In this document: positions 8,967-17,186 of the stretch, piece after piece
How the letters are laid out: each line of letters starts with the position of its first letter
How positions within the stretch are numbered: the stretch's first letter is position 1
IMG/VR virus record: IMGVR_UViG_3300020578_000177
Span: 1 to 40,495 of that record
Source of the DNA: a virus
Length of the DNA stretch: 40,495 bases
Strand: one strand, 5' to 3'
The notes under the pieces: model-generated
The model's input: only the letters and a program-made list of their open reading frames with translations
Told to the model about the DNA's origin: nothing
Database searches by the model: none
Position numbers and translations under genes: made by a program

Positions 8967-9414
8967 AGATTTTGTTATAATTAAACTCTCAACAGGAGAG
9001 CAATTATTAGCAATTAGAACAATTGAAGATAAAGATAATATCAGTTGTGAATTTCCATTTTTGCTAAGAAATTATCCTAGAATAACAAAAGATGGTGGAA
9101 TTATTGAACAAGTGACAGCTGGTCCTTTTTGTAGTTTTGCTAATAATAGACAATTTACTTTTGCAAAGAAAGATGTAGTACTTTGTAAGAAATTACATAC
9201 TTTCGCAATTCCATTTTATATGTCACTCTATAATCAACATGAACGAATGGTGAGTATGGGGTCTTATGAGCAGTTTTCAAATAACTTCATGACAGATGAA
9301 GAAATGCAATCTTTGGATAAAGATTCTTATGATGAAATTTCAAACGAAGAGTTGGATGAATTTAAAGATATATACAATGAGATTAAAAAGAATTCTAAGA
9401 ATAGATTACATTAG
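8923..9414 (+). CDS. Sm-like-fold protein, longer paralog
   Basis: 163 residues, starting inside the end of uvsW in another frame with a good SD (TAGAGG). The first about 85 residues (VIIKLSTGEQLLAI, then a PFLL stretch, GPFCSFANNRQFTF, KKDVVLC) align with the smaller protein at 23435-23752 (IIVLLSGQQLIAKV, LAPFLPYSKDASFSI, TNIIVNI). The pattern of five short strands with a S/T-G-E/Q-Q-L turn resembles the LSm/Hfq fold seen in hypothetical proteins of T4-like marine phages. The C-terminal 45 residues are acidic. An RNA-binding role is possible but unproven. Confidence 0.55.
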   Translation: MQQKLETPRIIKSNEDFVIIKLSTGEQLLAIRTIEDKDNISCEFPFLLRNYPRITKDGGIIEQVTAGPFCSFANNRQFTFAKKDVVLCKKLHTFAIPFYMSLYNQHERMVSMGSYEQFSNNFMTDEEMQSLDKDSYDEISNEELDEFKDIYNEIKKNSKNRLH

Positions 9415-9431
9415 ATAGCCGACAGGGCTAT
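9415..9431 (+). other. Intergenic hairpin
   Basis: Perfect 6-bp stem ATAGCC / GGCTAT with loop GACAG, right after the upstream stop codon and overlapping it by a base or so. No T-tract follows, so this is more likely an mRNA 3' end-stabilising or processing hairpin than an intrinsic terminator. Confidence 0.45.
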
Positions 9432-9462
9432 TATACTGTATAAAATCTTGGGAGACAAGTAG

Positions 9463-9491
9463 TTGCTTTCCAATTAAAAATAATATATAAT
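9463..9491 (+). promoter_or_regulatory. Promoter for gp55
   Basis: TTGCTT (9463-9468), 17-nt spacer, TATAAT (9486-9491). The -35 region TTGCTTTC also resembles the T4 MotA box (TGCTTTA-type), so this could be a middle promoter; spacing fits sigma70. It precedes the gene 55 start by 37 nt. Confidence 0.6.
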
Positions 9492-9528
9492 ACAGTCTCT
9501 TATTCTCTGATTTTCTAAAAATACATTT

Positions 9529-10122
9529 ATGAAAAAAACTAAAGTGATTAAAGCACATTATGTCAATAATGCAGAATTACTCAAAGCATTAATCCAATGG
9601 AAAAAAGATTGTGGCGATGCTGAAGATTCTGGTGATGAAACTCCAAGAGTGCCAAATTATATAGGTGAGTGTATATTAAAAATAGCAAACCGACTTGCTA
9701 CTCGTCCAAATTTTAATAATTATACTTATCGAGATGATATGATTCTTGATGGGGTTGAAAACTGTATTCAATACATTCATAACTTCGATCCAAACAAATC
9801 TAAAAATCCATTCGCATATTTTACACAAATAATTTATTACGCATTTCTTCGTCGTATAATGCGTGAAAGAAAACAAGCATATATAAAAACTAAAATCCTC
9901 ACTTCACTACCACCAACTTTCTTTGCAGAATTAGGAATGAGTGAAGAAGAAATATCAGAGTCAACTAGAAATCTTGACAAGTTTGTTCAAAAGATGAATT
10001 CAGCAATTGAAACTCAAAAGAACTTTGACTTATGGTTAGAGAAAAGAGCAGTTGCTAAAAAAATAAAAAATAATATTGAAACGATATACGATGACAAAGA
10101 CGAAGATAGCAATTATAACTGA
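9529..10122 (+). CDS. 55: Late-transcription sigma factor gp55
   Basis: Phage sigma that directs host RNA polymerase to late promoters, working with the sliding clamp and a co-activator. 197 residues (T4 gp55 185). Hallmark core: FDPNKSKNPFAYFTQIIYYA then FLRRIMRERKQAYIK, the region-2-like helix that binds the polymerase clamp and the -10 element. Preceded by its own promoter. Its 3' end overlaps gene 47 by 32 nt. Confidence 0.93.
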   Translation: MKKTKVIKAHYVNNAELLKALIQWKKDCGDAEDSGDETPRVPNYIGECILKIANRLATRPNFNNYTYRDDMILDGVENCIQYIHNFDPNKSKNPFAYFTQIIYYAFLRRIMRERKQAYIKTKILTSLPPTFFAELGMSEEEISESTRNLDKFVQKMNSAIETQKNFDLWLEKRAVAKKIKNNIETIYDDKDEDSNYN

Positions 10123-11164
10123 TACTCACTTCGGTGTAAGAAATGATATTTCTCACTTCTTAGAATCACAAGGCAGATTTTTTAAAGATACATTTTTTCC
10201 TAAAATAGATGAATTAGGAATTGATACCATATTACATATGGGTGATGTTTTTGATAGAAGAAAGTATGTAAATTTTTCTACATTAAATGAGTGTCGTAAA
10301 TTTTTTTTTAATGAAGTTGCGAAAAGAAATATAAAACTTTATATTATTCTTGGCAATCACGACACATATTATCGAAATACAAACTCAATCAATTCTATAT
10401 CATTACTCCTTCAAGAATATCCTAACATTCATATTCTATACGAACCTCAAACAATTCAAATTAAAGAAACATTATTCGTAAGTATTCCATGGATTTGCGA
10501 AGAGAATGAAAAACAGTGTTGGGAAGAAATGTCTAAAACAAAAGCAGAGGTTTGTATAGGTCACTTCGCTATTCAAGGATTTGAGATGCATGTTGGTGCA
10601 CCTTCAAAGGATGGAATACCTCATACTGAATTTAAAAAGTTTGATTTACTTTTATCAGGGCATTTTCATCATAGATCTAAAGGAGATAATATATTTTATC
10701 TTGGTGCACCTTATGAAATGACTTGGTCTGACTATAACGATAAAAAAGGATTCCATATATTTGATACAGCAACAAGAAATTTAGAATTTGTACAAAATCC
10801 TTGTAATATGTTTACTAAAATTGAATATGACGAATCTTATTTTTTAGATAATCCTATCAATTATGAAAATTATAGAAACAAATATATTAAAGTCATTATA
10901 ACAAATCGTAAAAATTTATTAAAGTTTGATGGGTTTTTAAAAAGTTTATATAATGTAAATCCTTATGATGTGAAGATACTAGAGACATTTGTAGATTTTT
11001 CATCTGGGAATATTTCTGATGAAATAAATGTAGAAGATACTATGAGCATCTTAAATGGTTATATTGATACAGTCACAACGAGTGTAAATAAAGAAAAACT
11101 AAAATTGTATTTAAAATCGCTTCATGCGGAAGCAATTGCTTCATCAAATGTTATTAAAGAATGA
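10091..11164 (+). CDS. 47: Recombination endonuclease subunit gp47 (Mre11-like)
   Basis: Nuclease subunit of the gp46/gp47 complex that resects double-strand ends for recombination-dependent replication. Metallophosphoesterase motifs in order: ITDTHFG (D and H), GDVFDRR, LGNHDTYY, and GHFHHRS. I take ATG at 10091 as start (MTKTKIAIITDTHFG); the frame extends to a TTG at 10076, but the extra five residues add nothing. 357 residues, T4 has 339. ATGA overlap with gene 46 downstream. Confidence 0.95.
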   Translation: MTKTKIAIITDTHFGVRNDISHFLESQGRFFKDTFFPKIDELGIDTILHMGDVFDRRKYVNFSTLNECRKFFFNEVAKRNIKLYIILGNHDTYYRNTNSINSISLLLQEYPNIHILYEPQTIQIKETLFVSIPWICEENEKQCWEEMSKTKAEVCIGHFAIQGFEMHVGAPSKDGIPHTEFKKFDLLLSGHFHHRSKGDNIFYLGAPYEMTWSDYNDKKGFHIFDTATRNLEFVQNPCNMFTKIEYDESYFLDNPINYENYRNKYIKVIITNRKNLLKFDGFLKSLYNVNPYDVKILETFVDFSSGNISDEINVEDTMSILNGYIDTVTTSVNKEKLKLYLKSLHAEAIASSNVIKE

Positions 11165-12873
11165 TTATATTTCGTAAATTAAAATGGCGTAATTTCCTTT
11201 CAACAGGTAATTCTTGGTGTGAGGTACAACTTGATAGATCTAGAAGCACTATTGTTATTGGTAAGAATGGTGATGGTAAATCTACGATACTTGATGCATT
11301 AACATTTGTATTATTTGGCGAACCATTTAGACAAGTAAAAAAGAATCAATTAATTAATTCAATTAATGGTAAAAATGCAGAAGTAGAAATTGAATTTACT
11401 TCTGGAACGAATGTCTATAAAATACGAAGAGGAATTAAACCTAATTTATTTGAGTATTATGAAAATGGTGTAATACAGAATCAAAATGCTGCTATGGTAG
11501 ATTGTCAAAAAAACATAGAGGAGCAAATTCTTAAAATTAATTATAGTACATTTTGTCAAGTTTGTATATTAGGATCTGCATCATATGTTCCTTTTATGCA
11601 ATTACCAGCAAATCAAAGAAGATTTGTAATTGAAAGTATATTAGATATTGGTATATTCAGTACAATGAATGATATGCTAAAGATTCGTTCACAAGATACA
11701 AAACTTTCATTAATTGATGTAAATAAAAATATTGAAATAGCAAAATCAAATATACAAGCACAGAAAACTATTGTAGAAAATTTGTCTAATTCCAAAGCTG
11801 ATAATATAGCAAAAATTGATGATAAAATAGAAAAGAATAAAATTTCAATACAAGAGATAATTAATCATATCTCTATTCTTACAAAGACTGCTTTAAATCT
11901 TGAGGAATCAATTAAAGATTCAATTGAAGTTTTTGATAAACTTGAGAAAGCTAAAAAACTTATTGCTGTCAATGATACACGTATAGAAACGATTGATGAA
12001 AAAATAATGTTTTTTAATGATAATGAATCTTGTCCTACTTGTGACTCAACTATACAGCATAAAGAACGCACTATTGAAAAACTTAATAAAGAAAAAAACG
12101 ATATATATGCAAGAGTATCTAAGATAAAAGAAGTACTTGAAAAACTTGAAATGAGAACAAGAGAAATAAGAAACATTTCAAATTCAAAGTTAGAAACATT
12201 AAATGAAATATCAAGTTTACAATCAAGTATTTCATTACTAGAAAATACTATAAAAGAATTAGAAATTGATAAAACACAAATAAACGAAACAAACAATAAT
12301 GCAGATAAATATAAAGATAAGATTAAACAACTAGCAGAATCAGCATTAGTTGAGGTTGATAAGAAAAACAGTTTGATGGAAATTACTGAAATTGAAAATA
12401 CATCAAAATTACTTCTTCAAGACTCTGGTGTTAAAACTGCCATTGTTAAGAAGTATTTACCAATAATGAATAAGTTAATTAATAAATATTTACAAGCGAT
12501 GGACTTTTTTGTTCATTTTGAATTAGATGAGAACTTCAATGAAACAATACGTTCAAGACACCGAGATGAATTTACTTATGATAGTTTTTCAGAGGGTGAA
12601 AAGATGCGTATTGATTTAGCAATACTCTTTACATGGAGACATATTGCTAAAATGAAGAACAGTATTAATACATCATTATTAATACTAGATGAAATATTTG
12701 ATTCATCATTAGATACTGCAGGTGTTGATTATTTCTTAACACTTATTTCGCAGTTAGATAAAGATGTCAATGTTTTCGTCATTAGCCATAAAGGCGATAC
12801 TCTAATTGAAAAATTTATGAGTACAATTAAATTTGAGAAGAAAAATGACTTCTCTACAATCGTAAATGCATAA
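11161..12873 (+). CDS. 46: Recombination endonuclease subunit gp46 (Rad50-like)
   Basis: SMC/Rad50-family ATPase partner of gp47. Walker A GKNGDGKST (residues 34-42), long coiled coil, zinc-hook CPTC at residues 291-294 in the middle of the coil, ABC signature SFSEGEKMRIDLA, and Walker B SLLILDEIFDSSLD near the C-terminus. 570 residues (T4 560). Its ATG overlaps the stop of gene 47 (ATGA), so the two subunits are translationally coupled. Confidence 0.96.
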   Translation: MIIFRKLKWRNFLSTGNSWCEVQLDRSRSTIVIGKNGDGKSTILDALTFVLFGEPFRQVKKNQLINSINGKNAEVEIEFTSGTNVYKIRRGIKPNLFEYYENGVIQNQNAAMVDCQKNIEEQILKINYSTFCQVCILGSASYVPFMQLPANQRRFVIESILDIGIFSTMNDMLKIRSQDTKLSLIDVNKNIEIAKSNIQAQKTIVENLSNSKADNIAKIDDKIEKNKISIQEIINHISILTKTALNLEESIKDSIEVFDKLEKAKKLIAVNDTRIETIDEKIMFFNDNESCPTCDSTIQHKERTIEKLNKEKNDIYARVSKIKEVLEKLEMRTREIRNISNSKLETLNEISSLQSSISLLENTIKELEIDKTQINETNNNADKYKDKIKQLAESALVEVDKKNSLMEITEIENTSKLLLQDSGVKTAIVKKYLPIMNKLINKYLQAMDFFVHFELDENFNETIRSRHRDEFTYDSFSEGEKMRIDLAILFTWRHIAKMKNSINTSLLILDEIFDSSLDTAGVDYFLTLISQLDKDVNVFVISHKGDTLIEKFMSTIKFEKKNDFSTIVNA

Positions 12874-12874
12874 T

Positions 12875-13132
12875 ATGAAACAAAAACAAAAACCACAACG
12901 ACAGGGATTCTCTTCTCAAACAAATGCTGATAGAAGAAGTGAATCACGCACAGCATTAAAAGATAAAATGAATCATTTAATGTTTAAATTAAAAATGCTA
13001 GAATCTTGGATATATGAAAAACGAGCAAAAAAAGAAAAGGATTCAGCATTGCAAGAACTAGAAACAAAACAACATAATATGAAATACGAATATAATCGTG
13101 TTTGTAAATTATTAAAGGAAAGTAAATCATGA
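12875..13132 (+). CDS. Small charged coiled-coil protein
   Basis: 85 residues from ATG 12875, one base after the gp46 stop; an in-frame ATG at 12866 would add three residues. The N-terminus is basic and Gln/Arg-rich, and from residue about 30 the sequence is one long helix rich in Lys, Glu and Met (MFKLKMLESWIYEKRAKKE). Family not recognised. It overlaps the following deformylase gene by ATGA, so it belongs to the gp47-gp46 transcript. A nucleic-acid or replisome accessory role would be guesswork. Confidence 0.55.
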   Translation: MKQKQKPQRQGFSSQTNADRRSESRTALKDKMNHLMFKLKMLESWIYEKRAKKEKDSALQELETKQHNMKYEYNRVCKLLKESKS

Positions 13133-13911
13133 GCGAAATAAAAGAAGTAGTTTGGGACTCAATAGATGAAAATGGCAATCCGATAAATCCTCGTGTTGCA
13201 ACACCAGAAGAACTTGCAGCCAAACAAGCAAAAGAAGATTCGCAAAGACCGAGTCCTTCAAATCCAAACCCAACTCCGAAAGCAGAGCCTATTCATATGC
13301 AAGTTGATATGATAAAAGATGGAGATGGCAAGTCATTAATGTCACCAGTGCGTTTGACTGATGGAATGATTCATTGGAACGATCCAAGATTAAGAACACC
13401 ACCAAAGTTATGGGACTTTAAACAGCCAGTAGAAGAAGCAGCAAAATTAGGATTACTTTTAATTAAAGTTGCTGTCAAATTAGGTGGTGCTGGATTATCA
13501 GCAAATCAATTAGGAATAGATTCAAAGGTATTCGCATTGACAGTAATACAAAATCATCATTATGCTGTTTTTAATCCTGAAATATTAGAGTCTTCTGAAG
13601 AAACTGTATTAATCGAAGAGGGATGTCTTTCTCGTCCAGGATTATGGTTAAGAATATCAAGACCAAAATCAATTAAAGTAAAATATTTTACATTTAAAGG
13701 CGATGAAGTTATTACTGAATATGATGGCTATCTATCAAGAGTGTTTCAGCACGAATACGATCATATGTTAGGAATTGATTTTACACAAAGAGTAAGCAAA
13801 ATGAAATTAGATATGGCTCTTAAAAAAGTAGATAAAAAGATTAAAAAAGCAATGAGTACAAAACAATTTGATTATGAAGGACGTGTTCGACCTGTAATAA
13901 TTGCTGAATAA
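13129..13911 (+). CDS. def: Peptide deformylase with N-terminal extension
   Basis: Removes the formyl group from nascent proteins; phage versions are thought to support translation of host or photosystem-type proteins during infection. All three family motifs are present: GAGLSANQ (120-127), EEGCLS (Cys166 metal ligand) and HEYDH (His208, Glu209, His212). Residues 1 to about 95 precede the catalytic domain and include a Pro/Ser/Asn-rich linker (RPSPSNPNPTPKAEP); most phage deformylases lack such an extension. The segment MSPVRLTDGMIHWNDPRLRT just before the catalytic core resembles the usual deformylase N-terminus, so the truly extra part is about 70 residues. Confidence 0.92.
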   Translation: MSEIKEVVWDSIDENGNPINPRVATPEELAAKQAKEDSQRPSPSNPNPTPKAEPIHMQVDMIKDGDGKSLMSPVRLTDGMIHWNDPRLRTPPKLWDFKQPVEEAAKLGLLLIKVAVKLGGAGLSANQLGIDSKVFALTVIQNHHYAVFNPEILESSEETVLIEEGCLSRPGLWLRISRPKSIKVKYFTFKGDEVITEYDGYLSRVFQHEYDHMLGIDFTQRVSKMKLDMALKKVDKKIKKAMSTKQFDYEGRVRPVIIAE

Positions 13912-13912
13912 C

Positions 13913-13941
13913 TTTACTTGCAACTTTTTTTATAGTATAAT
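13913..13941 (+). promoter_or_regulatory. Early-type promoter
   Basis: TTTACT (13913-13918), 17-nt spacer, TATAAT (13936-13941), starting at the deformylase stop. Drives the two small genes at 13969 and 14144. Confidence 0.75.
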
Positions 13942-13968
13942 TAATCTAATAACCAACAAATATACATT

Positions 13969-14142
13969 ATGGACTCGCGATTAGACCACATCAACTCTCA
14001 AGAAAAACAGAAACAAGCATTCGAACAACAACTAAGAAAACAACGTGAAAGAGAAAAAATATACGATGAATTATATCGTATTGGAATTATATTTGGTATA
14101 GGTACATTGTTTGGATTGTTAATTAGTTATTGGATTCATTAA
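13969..14142 (+). CDS. 57-residue single-span membrane protein
   Basis: Small gene directly downstream of a clear promoter. Residues 1-36 are highly charged and helical (rich in Gln, Lys, Arg, Glu), followed by one C-terminal hydrophobic segment (IGIIFGIGTLFGLLISYWI). No signal peptide; predicted tail-anchored with the charged part in the cytoplasm. Family not recognised. Confidence 0.6.
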   Translation: MDSRLDHINSQEKQKQAFEQQLRKQREREKIYDELYRIGIIFGIGTLFGLLISYWIH

Positions 14143-14143
14143 A

Positions 14144-14305
14144 ATGTATTATTCTTTTAAATCACATAATGAAATAGATAAAAGTTTGGCTGATTATATT
14201 TCAACAGTCACTGCTAAAAAAGATATTTCAAAAATACCGATCGAATCAATTAATGATTTTTTAAATGGTTTAGAAACATATTTGGAAGAAGTTAGCTACA
14301 ATTAA
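14144..14305 (+). CDS. 53-residue hypothetical protein
   Basis: ATG two bases after the stop of the previous small gene, suggesting coupling. Sequence begins MYYSFKSHNEIDKSLADYIS and is predicted helical, soluble, slightly acidic at the C-terminus. No family recognised. Its stop codon lies within an 11-bp direct repeat. Confidence 0.5.
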   Translation: MYYSFKSHNEIDKSLADYISTVTAKKDISKIPIESINDFLNGLETYLEEVSYN

Positions 14306-14322
14306 GGCGAAATTAAGGCGAA
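14301..14322 (+). repeat. Tandem 11-bp direct repeat
   Basis: ATTAAGGCGAA occurs twice in a row (14301-14311, 14312-14322), upstream of the IHF-type site and promoter of the VWA gene. Could be an operator or a replication slippage product. Confidence 0.6.
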
Positions 14323-14328
14323 TTTTTT

Positions 14329-14354
14329 AAAAAGTGTTATAAATCAATAGTTTA
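14329..14354 (+). promoter_or_regulatory. IHF-type binding site
   Basis: A-tract (14329-14333), 8 nt, then AATCAA-TAGT-TTA (14342-14354), which fits the IHF consensus WATCAA-N4-TTR with the A-tract at the same distance as in the lambda H' site. Lies 16 nt upstream of the -35 box of the next promoter. Two further copies at 17083-17109 and 26868-26892. Confidence 0.6.
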
Positions 14355-14370
14355 TTAATGCATTAATTAT

Positions 14371-14399
14371 TTTACTTTTATATCATTGTATGATATAAT
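14371..14399 (+). promoter_or_regulatory. Early-type promoter for VWA/metalloprotease-like gene
   Basis: TTTACT (14371-14376), 17-nt spacer, TATAAT (14394-14399). Start codon at 14413, so the leader is only about 7 nt. Confidence 0.75.
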
Positions 14400-14412
14400 A
14401 TATGTATATATT

Positions 14413-16587
14413 ATGAATTTTAAAGATTTAGTTGCGAAATTATTAGCCACTGAAAACATAACAGTAATTAGAGGTAATGCTGCTACAGCATCTTTTAATA
14501 TACAGACAAGAGTTCTTACACTTCCAATCTGGAAAAATCTAAAAGACGACGTTGAGACTATGTTAATTGCTCACGAAGTCGGTCACGCACTTTATACACC
14601 CTTAAAACATACCAAAGAATTAACTGAAGACAAATTACTACATTCTTGGATGAATGTTATCGAAGATGTAAGAATTGAAAAAGCAATTCAAAACAAATTT
14701 CCTGGATTACAACCATATTTTAAAAGAGCATATAAACAATTAGTTGATGATAACTTTTTTGGTTTGAAAGGTAGAAATTTATCAAAATTAATGTTTATTG
14801 ATAAAGCAAATTTATTTTATAAAGCTGGATATAACTGTGGTGTTAAATTTAATGAAAAAGAATACTCTTATATTAAAAGAATAGATGAATGTAAATCTTT
14901 TAAAGATGTATTTAAACTAGCAAAAGAACTTACTGGATACTCTAAAAAAATAAAAGAAGATGAATTAAAAGCATTAGAGATGCTGGCGAAATTATATTTA
15001 AATTCCGATGACATAGAAGAAGATAAAGAGCAAAAAGCATTAGCTGAATCTTTAAAAATAGGATTAATGGAAGATGGTTTAGAAAGTGATTCAAATGGTG
15101 GAAGTGAATCAGACGCATCTCATAATGCTGCTAGACTTCCTGATGACAAATCAATACAAGATATCTTAAATGAAAATCTAGAAGAGAGAGCAAATGGTAC
15201 TCAATTTCATATCGTAGATTATTCAAAAATGACGAAATATGTTGGCTACAACCCATTCGTTGAATATAAAGAAATTTTTAAACAAGCTGATAGTCACAAA
15301 AAAGCTAGAATAGATGAATTTCTAAAAATGAAAAAAGATCATCCTAATAAAGAATATGAATCTTATGCAATGGGCTTAATTAAGTCATCTATGGAAAACG
15401 AAGCAAAAGCAAGAAAAGACTATGAAACTTTTATTAATGATTCTAAAAAAGAAGTATCTTATCTTATAAAAGAATTTGAAATGAGAAAATCAGCAAATCA
15501 ATACTATAAGACAAAACAACATAAAAGTGGTTTAATTGATGTTAAGAAAATATTTGCTTATAAAATTAAAGATGAAATTTTTAAAACTATTCAAATCTTA
15601 CCACAAGGCAAAAATCATGGAATGATTATGTTAATGGACTGGTCTGGTAGTATGTCTTCTATTCTAGAAGATGTAGTGAAACAAACTATATTATTGACAC
15701 AATTTTGTAAACGAATAAACATACCATTTTCAGTAATTGCATTTACTAATCATTTGAACGAACAAAGTGATATAGCAAAAAAATATCATGATGATGTGCG
15801 TGACCACTATGCAAGTCTAGGAACTGGTGTAAGTGAGAATTTAGCATCAAATTATTTTAAATGTGTTGAATTATTTAATCACACTATGTCAAAAAAAGAT
15901 TATGATAAAATGGCTTCTTTATTATTTGAAAATGTGTGGGAGTGGTTGCCAAACTATCAACTTGCATCAACACCTTTGAATGAATCATTAGGATTTATGT
16001 TAGAGTTTATTCCTAAATTTAAAAATGATTATAAAGTGCATAAACTTTCTTTTATCACATTAACAGATGGTGAAGGACATGCTGTCGCACCAAGAAATTA
16101 TAATCCATGGGCTGGTATATATAAAAATAAATTAATTATTAAGAAAGGAAATAAAGATTATCCATTTGATGGTTATTTACAAACTGGTACTTTAATCCAG
16201 TTAATTAAAGAATTAGATCCAGCAAATATTACAACATTTAATTTCAATTTAGTTTACGATACAAAAAGAAATGTGGCTCAAGCAATATCGTATGCTAGAG
16301 CATGGAATGAAGGCAGAAGAAGATCTTGTGATGAAGCAGAAGAAATTTTAACTAGAAAAGAATTTAAAGAGAAAGGTTGTTCTATTAAATTAGGATATAA
16401 TAACTATGATGAGATGTATATGATTCCTTTAAATAGATTAAAGACAGAAAACAATACTATAGAACAGGGTCTTGCTAGTGGTAAATTGAAAACTAGTCAT
16501 CAAATAGCAAAATCATTTACTAAATTGTTAAAAAGAAATAGATCAAGTAGATTTTTATTAAACAGCTTTGCAAAGAAAGTAGCATAA
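14413..16587 (+). CDS. CobT-like protein: HEXXH metalloprotease-like region plus VWA domain
   Basis: 724 residues. I use ATG 14413 (MNFKDLVAKL) because the longer frame would start inside the promoter. The N-terminal part has a HEVGHALYTP motif (His54, Glu55, His58), a zinc-binding HEXXH signature, followed by an acidic helix NVIEDVRIEKAIQNKFPGL that could supply the third ligand. The C-terminal half holds a von Willebrand A domain with a complete MIDAS DWSGSMS (Asp409, Ser411, Ser413). This architecture matches CobT-type/VWA partners of MoxR-CobS AAA+ ATPases, and such an ATPase is encoded 600 nt downstream. In cobaltochelatase, CobS and CobT form the metal-insertion motor; whether this pair does that or remodels another complex is open. 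Confidence 0.8.
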   Translation: MNFKDLVAKLLATENITVIRGNAATASFNIQTRVLTLPIWKNLKDDVETMLIAHEVGHALYTPLKHTKELTEDKLLHSWMNVIEDVRIEKAIQNKFPGLQPYFKRAYKQLVDDNFFGLKGRNLSKLMFIDKANLFYKAGYNCGVKFNEKEYSYIKRIDECKSFKDVFKLAKELTGYSKKIKEDELKALEMLAKLYLNSDDIEEDKEQKALAESLKIGLMEDGLESDSNGGSESDASHNAARLPDDKSIQDILNENLEERANGTQFHIVDYSKMTKYVGYNPFVEYKEIFKQADSHKKARIDEFLKMKKDHPNKEYESYAMGLIKSSMENEAKARKDYETFINDSKKEVSYLIKEFEMRKSANQYYKTKQHKSGLIDVKKIFAYKIKDEIFKTIQILPQGKNHGMIMLMDWSGSMSSILEDVVKQTILLTQFCKRINIPFSVIAFTNHLNEQSDIAKKYHDDVRDHYASLGTGVSENLASNYFKCVELFNHTMSKKDYDKMASLLFENVWEWLPNYQLASTPLNESLGFMLEFIPKFKNDYKVHKLSFITLTDGEGHAVAPRNYNPWAGIYKNKLIIKKGNKDYPFDGYLQTGTLIQLIKELDPANITTFNFNLVYDTKRNVAQAISYARAWNEGRRRSCDEAEEILTRKEFKEKGCSIKLGYNNYDEMYMIPLNRLKTENNTIEQGLASGKLKTSHQIAKSFTKLLKRNRSSRFLLNSFAKKVA

Positions 16588-16925
16588 TGGAACATAATCA
16601 TGACAAAGAAGTATTAGGTTTGGTTGAAAGAATTAAAGAATTAAGAACTAAAATTCTTATACATTCTTACTTATATTGGTATAAAGACAATCCAATGGTA
16701 AGTGACACTCTTTTTGATAACTGGAAAATCAATCTTGTACATTTACAAAAACAATTTTCGGAAGATGAAAAATTTAAACTTATAAAAATAGATTTTTTTG
16801 ATTCAGCATTTACTAATTGGGATGGTAAAAATAGTAAAGCTTTACCACTTTTTGACGATTGGGTTGTATCAAGAGTTGATATGTTAGACAAATATAAAAA
16901 TGCGACTCCATATTTTAATATTTAA
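16587..16925 (+). CDS. DNA ligase LigA-related small protein
   Basis: 112 residues, start overlapping the previous stop (TAATG). Residues about 12-50, LVERIKELRTKILIHSYLY followed by WYKDNPMVSDTLFDNW, resemble the N-terminal Ia domain of NAD-dependent DNA ligases (helix with a Y-Y pair, then D-N-P-x-x-S-D-x-x-(Y/F)-D), the part that binds the nicotinamide mononucleotide end of NAD. The adenylation, OB and HhH domains are absent, so it cannot be a ligase by itself. Similar stand-alone LigA-related proteins occur in phages, function unknown. An NAD-sensing or NAD-binding role is possible. Confidence 0.55.
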   Translation: MEHNHDKEVLGLVERIKELRTKILIHSYLYWYKDNPMVSDTLFDNWKINLVHLQKQFSEDEKFKLIKIDFFDSAFTNWDGKNSKALPLFDDWVVSRVDMLDKYKNATPYFNI

Positions 16926-17085
16926 GATTGTGATATTACTTTCTCTATCTGGTTGTTTTGGTTCAACACTTTTTACAATCGGTGGAATATACAAAGTGAC
17001 TATCGGTGATGTAATTACAAAGACAGCGAGAGTAATACCAAAAATTGATGATAATAAAGAAGACTATGAAAATAAAAAGTTATAA
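16900..17085 (+). CDS. Small lipoprotein
   Basis: 61 residues. N-terminal hydrophobic signal with lipobox L-S-G-C (Cys19), so predicted to be lipid-modified and anchored in the envelope. The mature part GSTLFTIGGIYKVTIGDVIT followed by a Lys/Asp tail resembles short lipoproteins of alphaproteobacteria with a G-D-(V/I)-(V/I) core. It overlaps the preceding gene by 26 nt. It could be an outer-membrane spanin subunit by size and topology, but no inner-membrane partner is adjacent. Confidence 0.6.
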   Translation: MRLHILIFKIVILLSLSGCFGSTLFTIGGIYKVTIGDVITKTARVIPKIDDNKEDYENKKL

Positions 17086-17109
17086 GCTATTGATTTTAAA
17101 CACTTTTTT
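17083..17109 (-). promoter_or_regulatory. IHF-type binding site
   Basis: On the minus strand: A-tract, 8 nt (GTGTTTAA), AATCAA-TAGC-TTA. Fits WATCAA-N4-TTR. 14 nt upstream of the -35 box of the CobS-like gene. Shares a 22-nt block with the copies at 14329 and 26868 with only a couple of differences. Confidence 0.6.
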
Positions 17110-17123
17110 CTTTTTCATAACTA

Positions 17124-17152
17124 TATACTTTTTCATCAAACTATGATAAAAT
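17124..17152 (+). promoter_or_regulatory. Promoter for CobS-like gene
   Basis: TATACT (17124-17129), 17-nt spacer, TAAAAT (17147-17152). Weaker match than the others but same spacing. Followed by two AAGGTAAATATA repeats, the second acting as the ribosome-binding site. Confidence 0.6.
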
Positions 17153-17186
17153 ATAAGGTAAATATAAACAAAATAAAGGTAAATAT

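Noticed and set aside
10076-10090. TTG start for gp47
   Set aside because: ATG at 10091 gives a normal Mre11-type N-terminus; the upstream five residues are not needed and no SD favours TTG.
11865-12296. 143-codon minus-strand frame inside gp46
   Set aside because: Lies wholly antisense to the Rad50-like coiled coil, low-complexity Ser/Ile-rich; all secure genes in the window are on the + strand.
14386-14412. TTG start of the VWA protein
   Set aside because: It lies between the -35 and -10 boxes of the gene's own promoter, so it cannot be on the transcript.
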